This document shows positions 19,901 to 25,987 of a stretch of DNA of 64,000 bases, piece after piece. The position numbers were made by a program, and so were the translations under genes. Where the stretch lies: the NCBI RefSeq assembly GCF_001984155.1, contig NZ_MTQO01000045.1, positions 186,001 through 250,000 of the forward strand, read 5' to 3'. Position 1 is the first letter of the stretch. Each line of letters starts with the position of its first letter. This DNA comes from Actinosynnema sp. ALI-1.44 (GTDB taxonomy: Bacteria; Actinomycetota; Actinomycetes; Mycobacteriales; Pseudonocardiaceae). The notes under the pieces were generated by a model that saw only the letters and a list, made by a program, of their open reading frames with translations, did no database searches and was not told where the DNA came from.

Positions 19901-20422
19901 GCACTCGGCGGGGTGCTGTTCATCGACGAGGCGTATTCGCTGACCGAGGCGTGGTACGACGACTACGGCTCGGAGGCGATCGCCGAGCTGATCAAGCTGA
20001 TGGAGGAGAACCGGGAGGACTTGGTGGTCATCGTGGCCGGCTACGACGGCAAGATGGCCAAGTTCATGGACAAGAACCCGGGCCTGGCGTCCCGGTTCCC
20101 GTCCAAGCTGCGGTTCCCGGACTACAGCGACGACGAGCTGGTCGCGATCTTCACGGCGATGACGTCGAAAGCGGGCTACGAGCTGCACCCCGACGTGGTC
20201 CCGGCGTTCCGGTCGTTGCTCAGGCGGACCCCGCGCGGCGAGTCGTTCGGCAACGGCCGGTTCGTGCGGAACGTGTTCGACCGGGCGGTGGCTCTCCAGG
20301 GCCACCGGATCACCAGCGACGACGAGTCGTCGCCGGAGCCGGAAGTGCGGCTGCTGCTGGCCGCCGACCTGCCCGAGTCGCAGGACACCGGCCACGATGT
20401 GCCAACTGGCCAATACCTCTGA
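16916..20422 (+). CDS. Multi-module CbxX/CfqX-type AAA+ ATPase
   Basis: A 1168-residue cytoplasmic protein. Residues 1 to about 370 are helical with no recognised domain. Three ATPase-like modules follow: about 375-600 with a degenerate P-loop (TGPDASGRRTA, about 404) and VIDGLDRI; about 640-890, CbxX-like, with a good Walker A (GPPGTGKT, about 670) but a ruined Walker B (VLCVESAHEL, about 728); and about 910-1150, CbxX-like, with a good Walker B (LFIDEAYSL, about 1000) but a slightly altered Walker A (GSPGTAKT, about 941). The paired CbxX domains resemble type VII secretion EccA or spore-associated ATPases. No SD precedes the ATG and no secretion genes are adjacent. Role unknown. Confidence 0.75.
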   Translation: MGRPQLPDHLGVLLTDEPVVDLYSHGPWRVPDGLFEEIAERARVLNSDPRVAELPYSLTDFYGGPATVVGAELWCVIPYLSGVAAVRGGNRADLEAELLSAFRAEQIPVNREPTWFTARTNKFRPPGDWLVAAAGDDPGKRELAFQLARECLDVFAGIEPFERRRQAAIKLYELPKPEVDGLVPYANLVTTWARSATDEILADLPELAGTVNHLEWVVGGFVAAHDRLRAAISGWEAAAGIACVLQQVGIWESPAEFAVFTDAALYENVKKYIGQPFAESWANEVRAWLARGLVEGEADACRAWLDMATRLEACFRGLPEGPNSAGSQLPVTSFQRTVREMFARRPLTNPLEKRFGVVVAPRRQEPAAPQRPEFSLVGQAELAAAVRDLMVDRPGVERQVRLMVTGPDASGRRTAVSALIQNLVDKRVVAASRWVSDPIYTTLDASGALQQLTRDVRECLAERTLMVIDGLDRIVGFERCGTAVAEELRRSLKRHPELNVIAVCGPGGDTRLFDTNPALYQLFTVARTTEFTDKHYAELLKRAVARRGATISRAVGLAAGVLLTRTPPLLNLRGARLVEHLAEQSVLAARKRAKVGPSRSVSVTEVDLPRQLVPGDLAGSDPQAELDSCIGLENIKRELALLVAEEKAHRMRREAGMVVDARARHMVFTGPPGTGKTMVARILGRMFAATGVLSSGHIVVVDRADLVHGEGWEIGPRVRRLVDRAVGGVLCVESAHELQPSEDDWRNRETVNALVAAVQSHAKDLVVVLTGPDAGVNGLLKSEPDLAAYFPSVLRFPALTEDSFVTLFEARAAAAGFTLHDGVLQKVRSLVASTPTGNARLAIGLLERAIARQARRVLADGVVGADESLHEILTDDVPDTLATTSWVELPNDPLSEIDKLIGLDSVKHEVRLLVSEAKADRMRREAGIPLASPTRHLVFTGSPGTAKTTMARLLAAVYAKLGLLSSGHLVEVSRGDLIGEYLGQTAPKVRAAVAKALGGVLFIDEAYSLTEAWYDDYGSEAIAELIKLMEENREDLVVIVAGYDGKMAKFMDKNPGLASRFPSKLRFPDYSDDELVAIFTAMTSKAGYELHPDVVPAFRSLLRRTPRGESFGNGRFVRNVFDRAVALQGHRITSDDESSPEPEVRLLLAADLPESQDTGHDVPTGQYL

Positions 20423-20427
20423 CATTT

Positions 20428-20473
20428 GTCGTACGCGGTGGCCGTGATGCTCCATCCGGCCACCGCGTATGAC
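20428..20473. terminator. Bidirectional terminator hairpin between the AAA gene and the GGDEF gene
   Basis: The 17 bases at 20428-20444 pair with those at 20457-20473 with one mismatch; the core CGCGGTGGCCG/CGGCCACCGCG is perfect. Lies between convergent genes. Confidence 0.8.
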
Positions 20474-20499
20474 ATCTGTACAAGCAAGGAGAGCCCTGG

Positions 20500-21846
20500 T
20501 CAGGACGGGATGTCGGTGCGGCGGCGCATCAAGTGCGCCTGCACCGGGATGGCGGGCGGGACGACCACGCCGTTGTCGCACGGGGTGGCCAGGCAGATCT
20601 GGTTGCGGCCCGCTTCCTTGGCCGCGAGCAGCGCGGCGTCCGCGGCGAGGACCAGCCGGTCGACGTCCACACCGGATTCCGGGTAGACGGCGGCGCCCAT
20701 GGACACCGTCACGCCCTCCAGCACGATGGTCTTGCCCGTCTTGGCGTGCGTGATGGACACGGGGGTGTTGGCCAGGCGCCGTCTGATCCGTTCGCCGACC
20801 ATCTGCAGTTCCGCACTGGTCGTGCCGGGCAGGACCACCGCGAGTTCGTCGCCGCCCCAGCGCGCGGCCAGGTCGCCGCGGCGGATCTCCGTGCGGACCA
20901 CCCGGACGACCGACTGGAGCGCCTGGTCCCCGGCGGGGTGGCCGTAGCTGTTGTTGATGTCGCTGAACTTGTCGACGTCCATCATCAGCACGCCGACGTT
21001 GCCGCCGACCAGCTTGGCCCGGCTCAGTTCGGCAACGACCACCTGGGACCAGAACGTCGGCGCGGCCAGGCCGGTCTTGTCGTCGGTCCGGGCCTGGCGC
21101 TGGTACTGCGGGAGCAGCAGGTCGCGGTGCAAGGCGAGCACGGTGACCATCAGCACCGGCACCACCCACGGGTTGGACGCCTCCAGCGCGGCGACCGCGA
21201 TCCCCAGGCCGAGCGCGGCGGCCACGACCAACTGTTCGGACAGGTCGCCCAGCGCGGTGCGGGCCGTGGTGTCCGGTGAGGACAGCAGGATCGCGCCGAC
21301 GACCAAGGCGTAGTTGATGAGCCACCACGTGGTGGCCGCGGCGACCACGATGACCAGGGACCACGGTCCCACCGGGACACGTGGCGCGTTGTCCAGGCCA
21401 CCGGCCCTGAGCACGGCCGCCGCGCACGCGCTGGCGATGACGAACGTGGCGGTGGAGAAGATCTTGCGGTGCCAGACGAAGGGGCCGTAGATCCGCACGC
21501 CGCAGTACGTGTACGCGATCACGATGAGAGCGATGACGAGCGGCAGCGGCAGCAACAGCACGCCGGTGAACACCCAGAGTGACTTCAGGTTGGTGTACGG
21601 GACGCCTTCGCCGGTCTGTTCCCGCCTGCGTTCGATACTCCGCGCCGCCTCCAAATGGAGCAGCGAGGCCGCGGCGAGGACCGCGAACCACACCCATTCG
21701 GTGCGACTTACGGTCACATGCAGGCTCGCCATCACTGTGACGAGGACGGCTACCACGTTCGTGACCAGCACATATGCCAACGACGCCGGTGGCAGCGCCC
21801 ACAGTCGCCACTTTCGGGGCGAGACCCAGCGCAGCCTGGGGTTCAC
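20500..21846 (-). CDS. Membrane-anchored diguanylate cyclase (GGDEF domain)
   Basis: A 448-residue protein with an N-terminal half of six or more membrane helices and a C-terminal GGDEF domain that would make cyclic di-GMP from GTP. The active loop is RWGGDELAVVLPG (GGDEL, catalytic Glu kept). The RRGD just before it fits the inhibitory I-site, and MMDVDKFSDINNSYGHPAGD is the usual metal and substrate segment. ATG 21852 immediately follows GGAG, whereas GTG 21846 is six bases away and is preferred. It diverges from the GNEWF-repeat peptide gene across 125 bases and could share its regulation. Confidence 0.85.
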   Translation of the reverse strand: MNPRLRWVSPRKWRLWALPPASLAYVLVTNVVAVLVTVMASLHVTVSRTEWVWFAVLAAASLLHLEAARSIERRREQTGEGVPYTNLKSLWVFTGVLLLPLPLVIALIVIAYTYCGVRIYGPFVWHRKIFSTATFVIASACAAAVLRAGGLDNAPRVPVGPWSLVIVVAAATTWWLINYALVVGAILLSSPDTTARTALGDLSEQLVVAAALGLGIAVAALEASNPWVVPVLMVTVLALHRDLLLPQYQRQARTDDKTGLAAPTFWSQVVVAELSRAKLVGGNVGVLMMDVDKFSDINNSYGHPAGDQALQSVVRVVRTEIRRGDLAARWGGDELAVVLPGTTSAELQMVGERIRRRLANTPVSITHAKTGKTIVLEGVTVSMGAAVYPESGVDVDRLVLAADAALLAAKEAGRNQICLATPCDNGVVVPPAIPVQAHLMRRRTDIPS

Positions 21847-21971
21847 ACTCATCTCCAGGCCCGTATCTCGAACGCGGGTCACCCGGTGAACGGTAATCGG
21901 CCAAGTCACCCGCTGTCTTTCGGCCAGTCGGGGGTCTTGTTCCGGTCCGATGTGTACAGAGAGGAACGACC

Positions 21972-22103
21972 GTGAACGGTAACGAGTGGGTGCGGCGCGG
22001 CAACGAATGGTTCACCGGCAACGAGTGGTTCGCCGGTAATGAGTGGTTCGCGGGTAACGAGTGGTTCACCGGCAACGAGTGGCTCTACCAGGCATCCTGC
22101 TGA
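21972..22103 (+). CDS. 43-residue peptide of GNEWF hexapeptide repeats
   Basis: A small gene missed by length cut-offs: GTG start with GAGGAA five bases upstream, 43 residues, TGA stop, then a 10-bp stem hairpin 13 bases on. The peptide has GNEW six times; from residue 10 it is a regular hexapeptide repeat GNEWF(T/A) ending GNEWLYQASC. Six tryptophans (14 percent), one C-terminal cysteine, no signal peptide. Repeat units use different synonymous codons (GGC/GGT, AAC/AAT, GAA/GAG) while the residues stay fixed, evidence of selection on protein. No family recognised. A repeat-type RiPP precursor or a structural microprotein are guesses; no RiPP enzyme is adjacent. Confidence 0.7.
   Translation: MNGNEWVRRGNEWFTGNEWFAGNEWFAGNEWFTGNEWLYQASC
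21999..22088 (+). repeat. Five tandem 18-bp units encoding GNEWF(T/A)
   Basis: Five consecutive 18-base units, each translating to GNEW plus two residues (FT, FA, FA, FT, LY). The units differ mainly at third codon positions. A shorter GNEW copy sits just before them at 21978-21989. Confidence 0.9.
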
Positions 22104-22116
22104 TGCGGCAAGGACA

Positions 22117-22150
22117 GGCGGCGGGCTTGGGAGTCGCTGCGCCCGCCGCC
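22117..22150 (+). terminator. Terminator of the GNEWF-repeat gene
   Basis: GGCGGCGGGC (22117-22126) and GCCCGCCGCC (22141-22150) form a perfect 10-bp G/C stem with a 14-base loop, 13 bases after the peptide stop codon. Confidence 0.75.
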
Positions 22151-22325
22151 TCGGCGCCGCCAGTCACGGCCGCCCGGTCCGGTCGTTGAGCCGTCCGGGC
22201 GAACGTCCGCGAATGCCACAGAACCCGAGTTCGCTCACTCCCCGTAGTTTTGTGGTGTGGCACACCCGGTGGTTCGTCGAGACACCGCGCAGCTTGCTGT
22301 CGTCATAGGACACGCTTTCCCGCGC

Positions 22326-22343
22326 CTACCCCAGCAGGGGTAG
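22326..22343. promoter_or_regulatory. Palindrome upstream of the 44-residue peptide gene
   Basis: CTACCCC-AGCA-GGGGTAG: perfect 7-bp arms, about 95 bases before the ATG of the small peptide. It could be an operator. Similar GGGTAG- and GGGTGAG-armed palindromes occur at 25829-25846 and 25885-25902, but their spacing differs. Confidence 0.4.
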
Positions 22344-22438
22344 ATCAGTAGCCGCCGGGCGGTAACGACCCGTGCACGGCTCGCTTCGCTCCGCGTGCGA
22401 CGCCCACTATCCGGTGTAGCGCGAGCGAAAGGAATTCC

Positions 22439-22573
22439 ATGCGTTCAACCATCGTGCGCAGGACCTTTGCCACCACGGGTGTCGTGACGATCGGACTCGC
22501 CATCACAGCAGGCCCGGCCATGGCAGCGGTCGGCTTCGGTCTGCTGCGTAACCGTCGCAAGAGCACGGTCTGA
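22439..22573 (+). CDS. 44-residue secreted or membrane peptide
   Basis: A small gene with AAGGA six bases before the ATG and a 13-bp stem hairpin just after the stop. The peptide has a basic N terminus (MRSTIVRRTF), a hydrophobic core TTGVVTIGLAITAGPAMAA, and a cationic tail LLRNRRKSTV. Read as a signal peptide with an AMA-A cleavage site it would release a cationic peptide of about 15 residues. Read as a membrane anchor it is a one-helix protein with a positive cytoplasmic tail. No family recognised. It faces the LuxR-type regulator gene across two hairpins. Confidence 0.65.
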   Translation: MRSTIVRRTFATTGVVTIGLAITAGPAMAAVGFGLLRNRRKSTV

Positions 22574-22581
22574 CAGTGCCC

Positions 22582-22620
22582 GGTGGGTGTGTGGGGACCG
22601 CCGTGCTCCACACACCCACC
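22582..22620 (+). terminator. Terminator of the 44-residue peptide gene
   Basis: GGTGGGTGTGTGG (22582-22594) pairs perfectly with CCACACACCCACC (22608-22620): 13 bp with a 13-base loop, starting nine bases after the stop codon. Confidence 0.8.
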
Positions 22621-22656
22621 GACCGCGGTTGCCGCCGGGGGCGACCGCGTGAGAAG

Positions 22657-22696
22657 ACCGGCCTGGCTGGCCACGGGGGCGTCCAGCCAGGCCGGT
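22657..22696 (-). terminator. Terminator of the LuxR-type regulator operon
   Basis: ACCGGCCTGGCTGG (22657-22670) pairs perfectly with CCAGCCAGGCCGGT (22683-22696), 14 bp with a 12-base loop, 20 bases beyond the regulator stop on the minus strand. Together with the hairpin at 22582-22620 it separates two convergent units. Confidence 0.8.
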
Positions 22697-22715
22697 TCTT
22701 CGTGCCAGGGGAAGG

Positions 22716-23345
22716 TCAGGAAGCGCGGCCCACGGACATGAAGCCCGACCGGTACGCGTAGGCGACGGCCTGGGCGCGGCACCGAACCCCCAGCTTGCGG
22801 GAGAGGTTCTTGGCATGCGTGCGGACCGTGTCGACCGACAGGTACAGCCGCTCGGCGATGGTCTCGTTGACCAGTCCCTCAGCCATCAGCTGCAGGATCT
22901 CCGACTCGCGTGGCGACAGGACGCCGCCGGGGCCGCGCAGCTCCACCACGGTCCGCGCTTTGAAGTTCTCCTGAACAACCGTGATCGCCGGGGTGGCACG
23001 GGCTGCTGCCCGCAACGAGTCGGCCAGCACGCGCAGGGGCGTCGTGGCCAACGCGACTCCGCTGGCGCCCGCCGTGACAGCGGCAGCCGATCCGGTGGTC
23101 GACTGGTTGAGCCTCAGCAGCACGAACACCCGCACGGCCGCCGACAGCTCGCGGACCAGTCGGAAGTCGGGGTCCATCTGGGCGTCCACCACGACCATGT
23201 CGACCGGGCGGTGCCGCAGGTGGTCGACGGCCGCGCCTGCCAGGCCGACGCCTGCGGTCACGCGGGCGTCCGGCATCCGCTCGACCAAGCGGGCGATGCC
23301 TTCCCGAAGCAGCGGGACGTCGCTGACAACCATCACATCCATCAT
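22716..23345 (-). CDS. LuxR-type regulator with an atypical receiver domain
   Basis: A 209-residue protein with NarL architecture. The C-terminal helix-turn-helix is canonical (LSPRESEILQLMAEG, then NETIAERLYLSVDTVRTHAKN). The receiver keeps an aspartate at the phosphorylation position (D54, VVVDAQMDPD), but the acidic pair is reduced to SD and the conserved lysine is missing (GVALATTPLRV where GYLLK is expected). It may therefore be phosphorylation-independent or bind a ligand. The start overlaps the upstream gene by four bases. No histidine kinase is near. Confidence 0.82.
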   Translation of the reverse strand: MMDVMVVSDVPLLREGIARLVERMPDARVTAGVGLAGAAVDHLRHRPVDMVVVDAQMDPDFRLVRELSAAVRVFVLLRLNQSTTGSAAAVTAGASGVALATTPLRVLADSLRAAARATPAITVVQENFKARTVVELRGPGGVLSPRESEILQLMAEGLVNETIAERLYLSVDTVRTHAKNLSRKLGVRCRAQAVAYAYRSGFMSVGRAS

Positions 23346-24085
23346 GTGTTCCGCCCTATCGAGCCGACGAGCCGGCAGGCTTCTTCATATCCATCCGGCA
23401 GTTGTTCGCACCGCGACCGGACAAGGCCCGCGGGTAGCCCGGACCGGGTGAACCGGTCGGTGATCAAGGCACCTGCGACACGCACGCGCGCGGACACCAT
23501 GGGCCCGCATGGCGACAGCACGGCCGCGGTGGACGGTGTGGCGAGCGCCCGTGTCTCGCCGTGGGCGAAGACCATCCCGAGTGAGTCGGCCGTGAGCACC
23601 ATCGCGGCCGTGCGGTCCAACCCGGTCAGCGTCCCCAGCGCGACCGATACGACGATCAGGCAGTACCGAGTGGACGCGTACACGCCCGCGGCCGCACACT
23701 GCTCGTACACTTCGAACAGCCGGGTACGCAGGTAGGCCGCGGTGGCCAGGCCCGTCACCCCGTCGTCGACGCGGGTGCTCGCCAGCTCCAACGCGGCCGC
23801 GTCGCTCCAGCCGATCGCGGTCGTCCGTGTCCAGTCCGGTGGGGGTTCGCCGACGAGCACGACCGAGTGCAGGGCGATCATGTCGCCGAGCACCTCACGC
23901 AGGCCGAACCCGGCACGTGCCCGGACGCCGGCCAGCGCGGCCAGCGGTCCGAGCATGTCCGAACCGGACAGGTGCGCCTCGGCGACCAGGTACGCCTCCG
24001 GCACCTCCCAGTCGTCCGGGTAGGCCCAGCCGTCTCGCAGGCTGCGGGTCCGCCAAGCCTTGACCACGTCGTCAAGCCGCATCAT
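23342..24085 (-). CDS. Uncharacterised protein with a degenerate GGDEF-like fold
   Basis: A 247-residue soluble protein, not assigned to a family with certainty. Its middle reads DDGVTGLATAAYLRTRLFEVYE, which resembles the DxLTGLxNRxxFxxxL opening of GGDEF domains. It is followed by a hydrophobic strand (YCLIVVSVAL) and by FAHGETRALATPS where the GGDEF loop would sit; HGETR cannot be catalytic. If the reading is right it is a pseudo-cyclase that senses nucleotides or binds partners. It overlaps wecB upstream by 14 bases and the atypical LuxR regulator downstream by four, so it probably works with that regulator. Confidence 0.55.
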   Translation of the reverse strand: MMRLDDVVKAWRTRSLRDGWAYPDDWEVPEAYLVAEAHLSGSDMLGPLAALAGVRARAGFGLREVLGDMIALHSVVLVGEPPPDWTRTTAIGWSDAAALELASTRVDDGVTGLATAAYLRTRLFEVYEQCAAAGVYASTRYCLIVVSVALGTLTGLDRTAAMVLTADSLGMVFAHGETRALATPSTAAVLSPCGPMVSARVRVAGALITDRFTRSGLPAGLVRSRCEQLPDGYEEACRLVGSIGRNT

Positions 24086-25232
24086 CAGGAGCCATCAGCA
24101 AAGGTGAACCGGCCAGTCCCAGCAGATCGGCCACCACCTGTTCCGTGCGTTCCCCCGCGTAGCCGTCGCCGAACGGGTTGCGTTGCGCGGTCATCCTCGC
24201 GACGACCGCAGGACGGCCGAGCAACCGGTGCGCCGTGGAGAGGATCTTGTGTTCGTCCGTGCCGACGAGCAACGCGCAGCCCGCGTCGACCGCCTCCTGT
24301 CGTTCGGTGGTGTCCCGCAGCACGAGCACGGGCACGCCGAACGTGGGCGCTTCCTCCTGGATGCCACCGGAGTCGGACAGCACCAAGGTGGCCGCACGCA
24401 ACACCCTGGCCATGTCCGGGTAGTCGAGCGGATCGGTGACCAGCACACGGTCACACCCGGCCAGTTCCTGGTAGACCTGAGCGCGTACAGCGGGGTTGGG
24501 GTGTGCGGGCAGCACGACCTCGATGTCCGGGTTGAGCCGCACCAGCCTGCGCACGGCACGCAGCACGGCCGCGATCGGCTCGCCCCACGATTCCCTGCGG
24601 TGCACGGTGACCAGCACGAGCCGCGTGTCGCCCCCCAGTGCACGGCGCTCCACCGCGACCAGGCGCTGTTCGGCGAACGGCCGCCCGGCCACGGACTGGA
24701 TCGCGTCCACGACCGTGTTGCCGACGACCTGGATCCGGTCGTCCGGCACGCCTTCGGCCAGCAGGTGGGCGCGGGCCAGCCCGGTCGGGGCGAGGTGCAC
24801 TGTGGACAGCACGCCGACCAGTCGCCGGTTGGCCTCCTCGGGGAACGGCGCTGTCATGTCGTGCGACCGGAGCCCTGCTTCCAGGTGCACCACGGGAATG
24901 CGGCACCAGAACGCCACGAGCGCCGCGGCCAGCGCGGTCGCCGTGTCCCCTTGCACGAGCACCGCGTCCGGGGTGCGGCGCGCCCACAGCGCGTCCAGTT
25001 CGGTCGACAGCTTGGCCATCAGCTCGGTCTGGTCACCGGCGACCCGGTCGATCTTGAGCTCCTCGTCCGGCGCCAGGTCGAAACTGGCCAGCGCCTGGCG
25101 GACCATGACAGGGTGCTGCCCGCTGGCGACCATGACCGGCCGCATCCGGCCGGAGCGCGTCATCGCCGTGTGGACCGGGGCGAGTTTGACCGCCTCCGGG
25201 CGCGTCCCGGCGACCAGGTGGACCTCAGCCAT
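24072..25232 (-). CDS. wecB: UDP-N-acetylglucosamine 2-epimerase (non-hydrolysing)
   Basis: A 386-residue WecB-type epimerase interconverting UDP-GlcNAc and UDP-ManNAc for surface polysaccharide. Recognisable segments: VAGTRPEAVKLAPV, VQGDTATALAAAL, HLEAGLRSHDMTAPFPEEANR, LVTVHRRESWGE, LSDSGGIQEEAPTFGVPVLVLRDTTERQEA. The ATG has AAGGAGG seven bases upstream, inside the end of a 47-residue membrane-protein gene (8-base overlap). Its neighbours are a broken glycosyltransferase and regulators rather than a full polysaccharide cluster. Confidence 0.92.
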   Translation of the reverse strand: MAEVHLVAGTRPEAVKLAPVHTAMTRSGRMRPVMVASGQHPVMVRQALASFDLAPDEELKIDRVAGDQTELMAKLSTELDALWARRTPDAVLVQGDTATALAAALVAFWCRIPVVHLEAGLRSHDMTAPFPEEANRRLVGVLSTVHLAPTGLARAHLLAEGVPDDRIQVVGNTVVDAIQSVAGRPFAEQRLVAVERRALGGDTRLVLVTVHRRESWGEPIAAVLRAVRRLVRLNPDIEVVLPAHPNPAVRAQVYQELAGCDRVLVTDPLDYPDMARVLRAATLVLSDSGGIQEEAPTFGVPVLVLRDTTERQEAVDAGCALLVGTDEHKILSTAHRLLGRPAVVARMTAQRNPFGDGYAGERTEQVVADLLGLAGSPLLMAPDDAA

Positions 25233-25368
25233 GGCCTGCCTCCTTGCGACGGCTCGCGACGCGGACCATGACCAGTCCGAGCACCACGAACAGCGGACCG
25301 AGCACGAACGGCCACGCAGCCGGGAATCCCCTGCCCGCGCCTGCGATACCTCCGCCTGTTGGGTACAT
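25225..25368 (-). CDS. 47-residue single-helix membrane protein
   Basis: A small gene: ATG with GGAAGGA five bases upstream, 47 residues. A glycine-rich start (MYPTGGGIAGAGRGFP) is followed by one membrane helix, WPFVLGPLFVVLGLVMVRVA, and a basic end (SRRKEAGHG). The start lies one base after the stop of the glycosyltransferase remnant, and its stop overlaps the wecB start, so it is translated within this operon. No family recognised. It may be a membrane adaptor for the glycosyltransferase/epimerase pathway, which is inference from position. Confidence 0.65.
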   Translation of the reverse strand: MYPTGGGIAGAGRGFPAAWPFVLGPLFVVLGLVMVRVASRRKEAGHG

Positions 25369-25369
25369 G

Positions 25370-25811
25370 TCATTCCTTCCTGGTAACGCGGGTGGCCAGC
25401 CACACCACGACGAGCACTCCCCCGCACGCGGTGACCAGGCTGATCACGCTGCCCAGCACCTGGTGGGAGAAGTCGAAACCGAAGCCGAGCCTCCTCCACC
25501 TGGTGGCGAAGTCGATCGCGGCGAGCCGCGCCTGGTTGCCGAGGAAGACCGTGGCGAGGCCGAGGGACTGCCAGATCTCCGGGGTCGGTTTCCCCGATGA
25601 CCTCGGCCTCATGGAGAGCGGCTACGAGAAAATAAATCTCACGCGTGGTTGAAAAAGTCGGTGCCGCGGTGGCCCTTTCTTGATCACGAAGTTTCGATCG
25701 CGACCTTCCGACCAGCCGGACACCATTGACCACCAGCGTGATGAAATAGGTGAGACTGAACGAGAGCACGACGACTGCCGCGACACCGACCACGTGGTTC
25801 ACGGTTTCCAT
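25370..25811 (-). pseudogene. Membrane glycosyltransferase (GT2-like) with the centre deleted
   Basis: Two pieces of one protein in different frames. 25811 to about 25600 encodes a membrane-anchored N terminus (VVVLSFSLTYFITLVVNGVR) followed by IYFLVAALHEAEVIGET, like the IYFLVPxLNE start of GT2 domains. From about 25600 to 25370 another frame encodes WQSLGLATVFLGNQARLAAI and a final membrane helix, VISLVTACGGVLVVVWLATRV. The catalytic domain (several hundred residues) is absent and the junction shifts frame. The alternative is two small membrane genes, the second starting at ATG 25612. Loss of activity looks certain if this was one gene. Confidence 0.55.
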
Positions 25812-25828
25812 GCGTTCTCCTCAGCTCC

Positions 25829-25846
25829 TCCTACTCGCGGGTAGGA
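25829..25846. promoter_or_regulatory. Palindrome 18 bases upstream of the glycosyltransferase remnant
   Basis: TCCTACTCG/CGGGTAGGA: an 18-bp palindrome with one mismatched pair, next to the first ATG of the leftward operon that ends with the atypical LuxR gene. Candidate operator for that operon. Confidence 0.45.
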
Positions 25847-25884
25847 TGAAGATCGAAAATAGGCGATGACACGGTTTTCGATTT

Positions 25885-25902
25885 CTCACCCGCGCGGGTG
25901 AG
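25885..25902. promoter_or_regulatory. Perfect 18-bp palindrome in the divergent promoter
   Basis: CTCACCCGC/GCGGGTGAG is a perfect 18-bp palindrome lying midway between the leftward operon (start 25811) and the rightward sigma/anti-sigma fusion gene (start 25988). Probably an operator; as a hairpin it would have no loop. Confidence 0.5.
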
Positions 25903-25987
25903 CACAGTTGAATGTGACCCACCTCATAACGGTTCGACGTCATAGAACTGGTCAGTCCGGTGTCGATGGTGTGGATGAGGAGCGCGC

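Larger units (their letters stand above)
22104..22438. other. 335-bp gene-free stretch between two small-peptide genes
   Basis: Holds a terminator hairpin (22117-22150), an 18-base palindrome (22326-22343) and presumably the promoter of the 44-residue peptide gene. An ATG-initiated 31-codon frame near 22213 has no ribosome-binding site and is not convincing. No RNA gene recognised. Confidence 0.6.

Noticed and set aside
16931-22075. A minus-strand open frame of more than 1700 codons
   Set aside because: It is antisense to the AAA gene and the GNEWF repeat, has the Arg/Gly/His-rich composition of shadow frames in high-GC DNA, and contains no recognisable domain.
22213-22308. A 31-codon frame starting MPQNPSSLTP
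   Set aside because: No SD, no hydrophobic or repeated pattern, and the region is better explained as leader DNA between two small genes.
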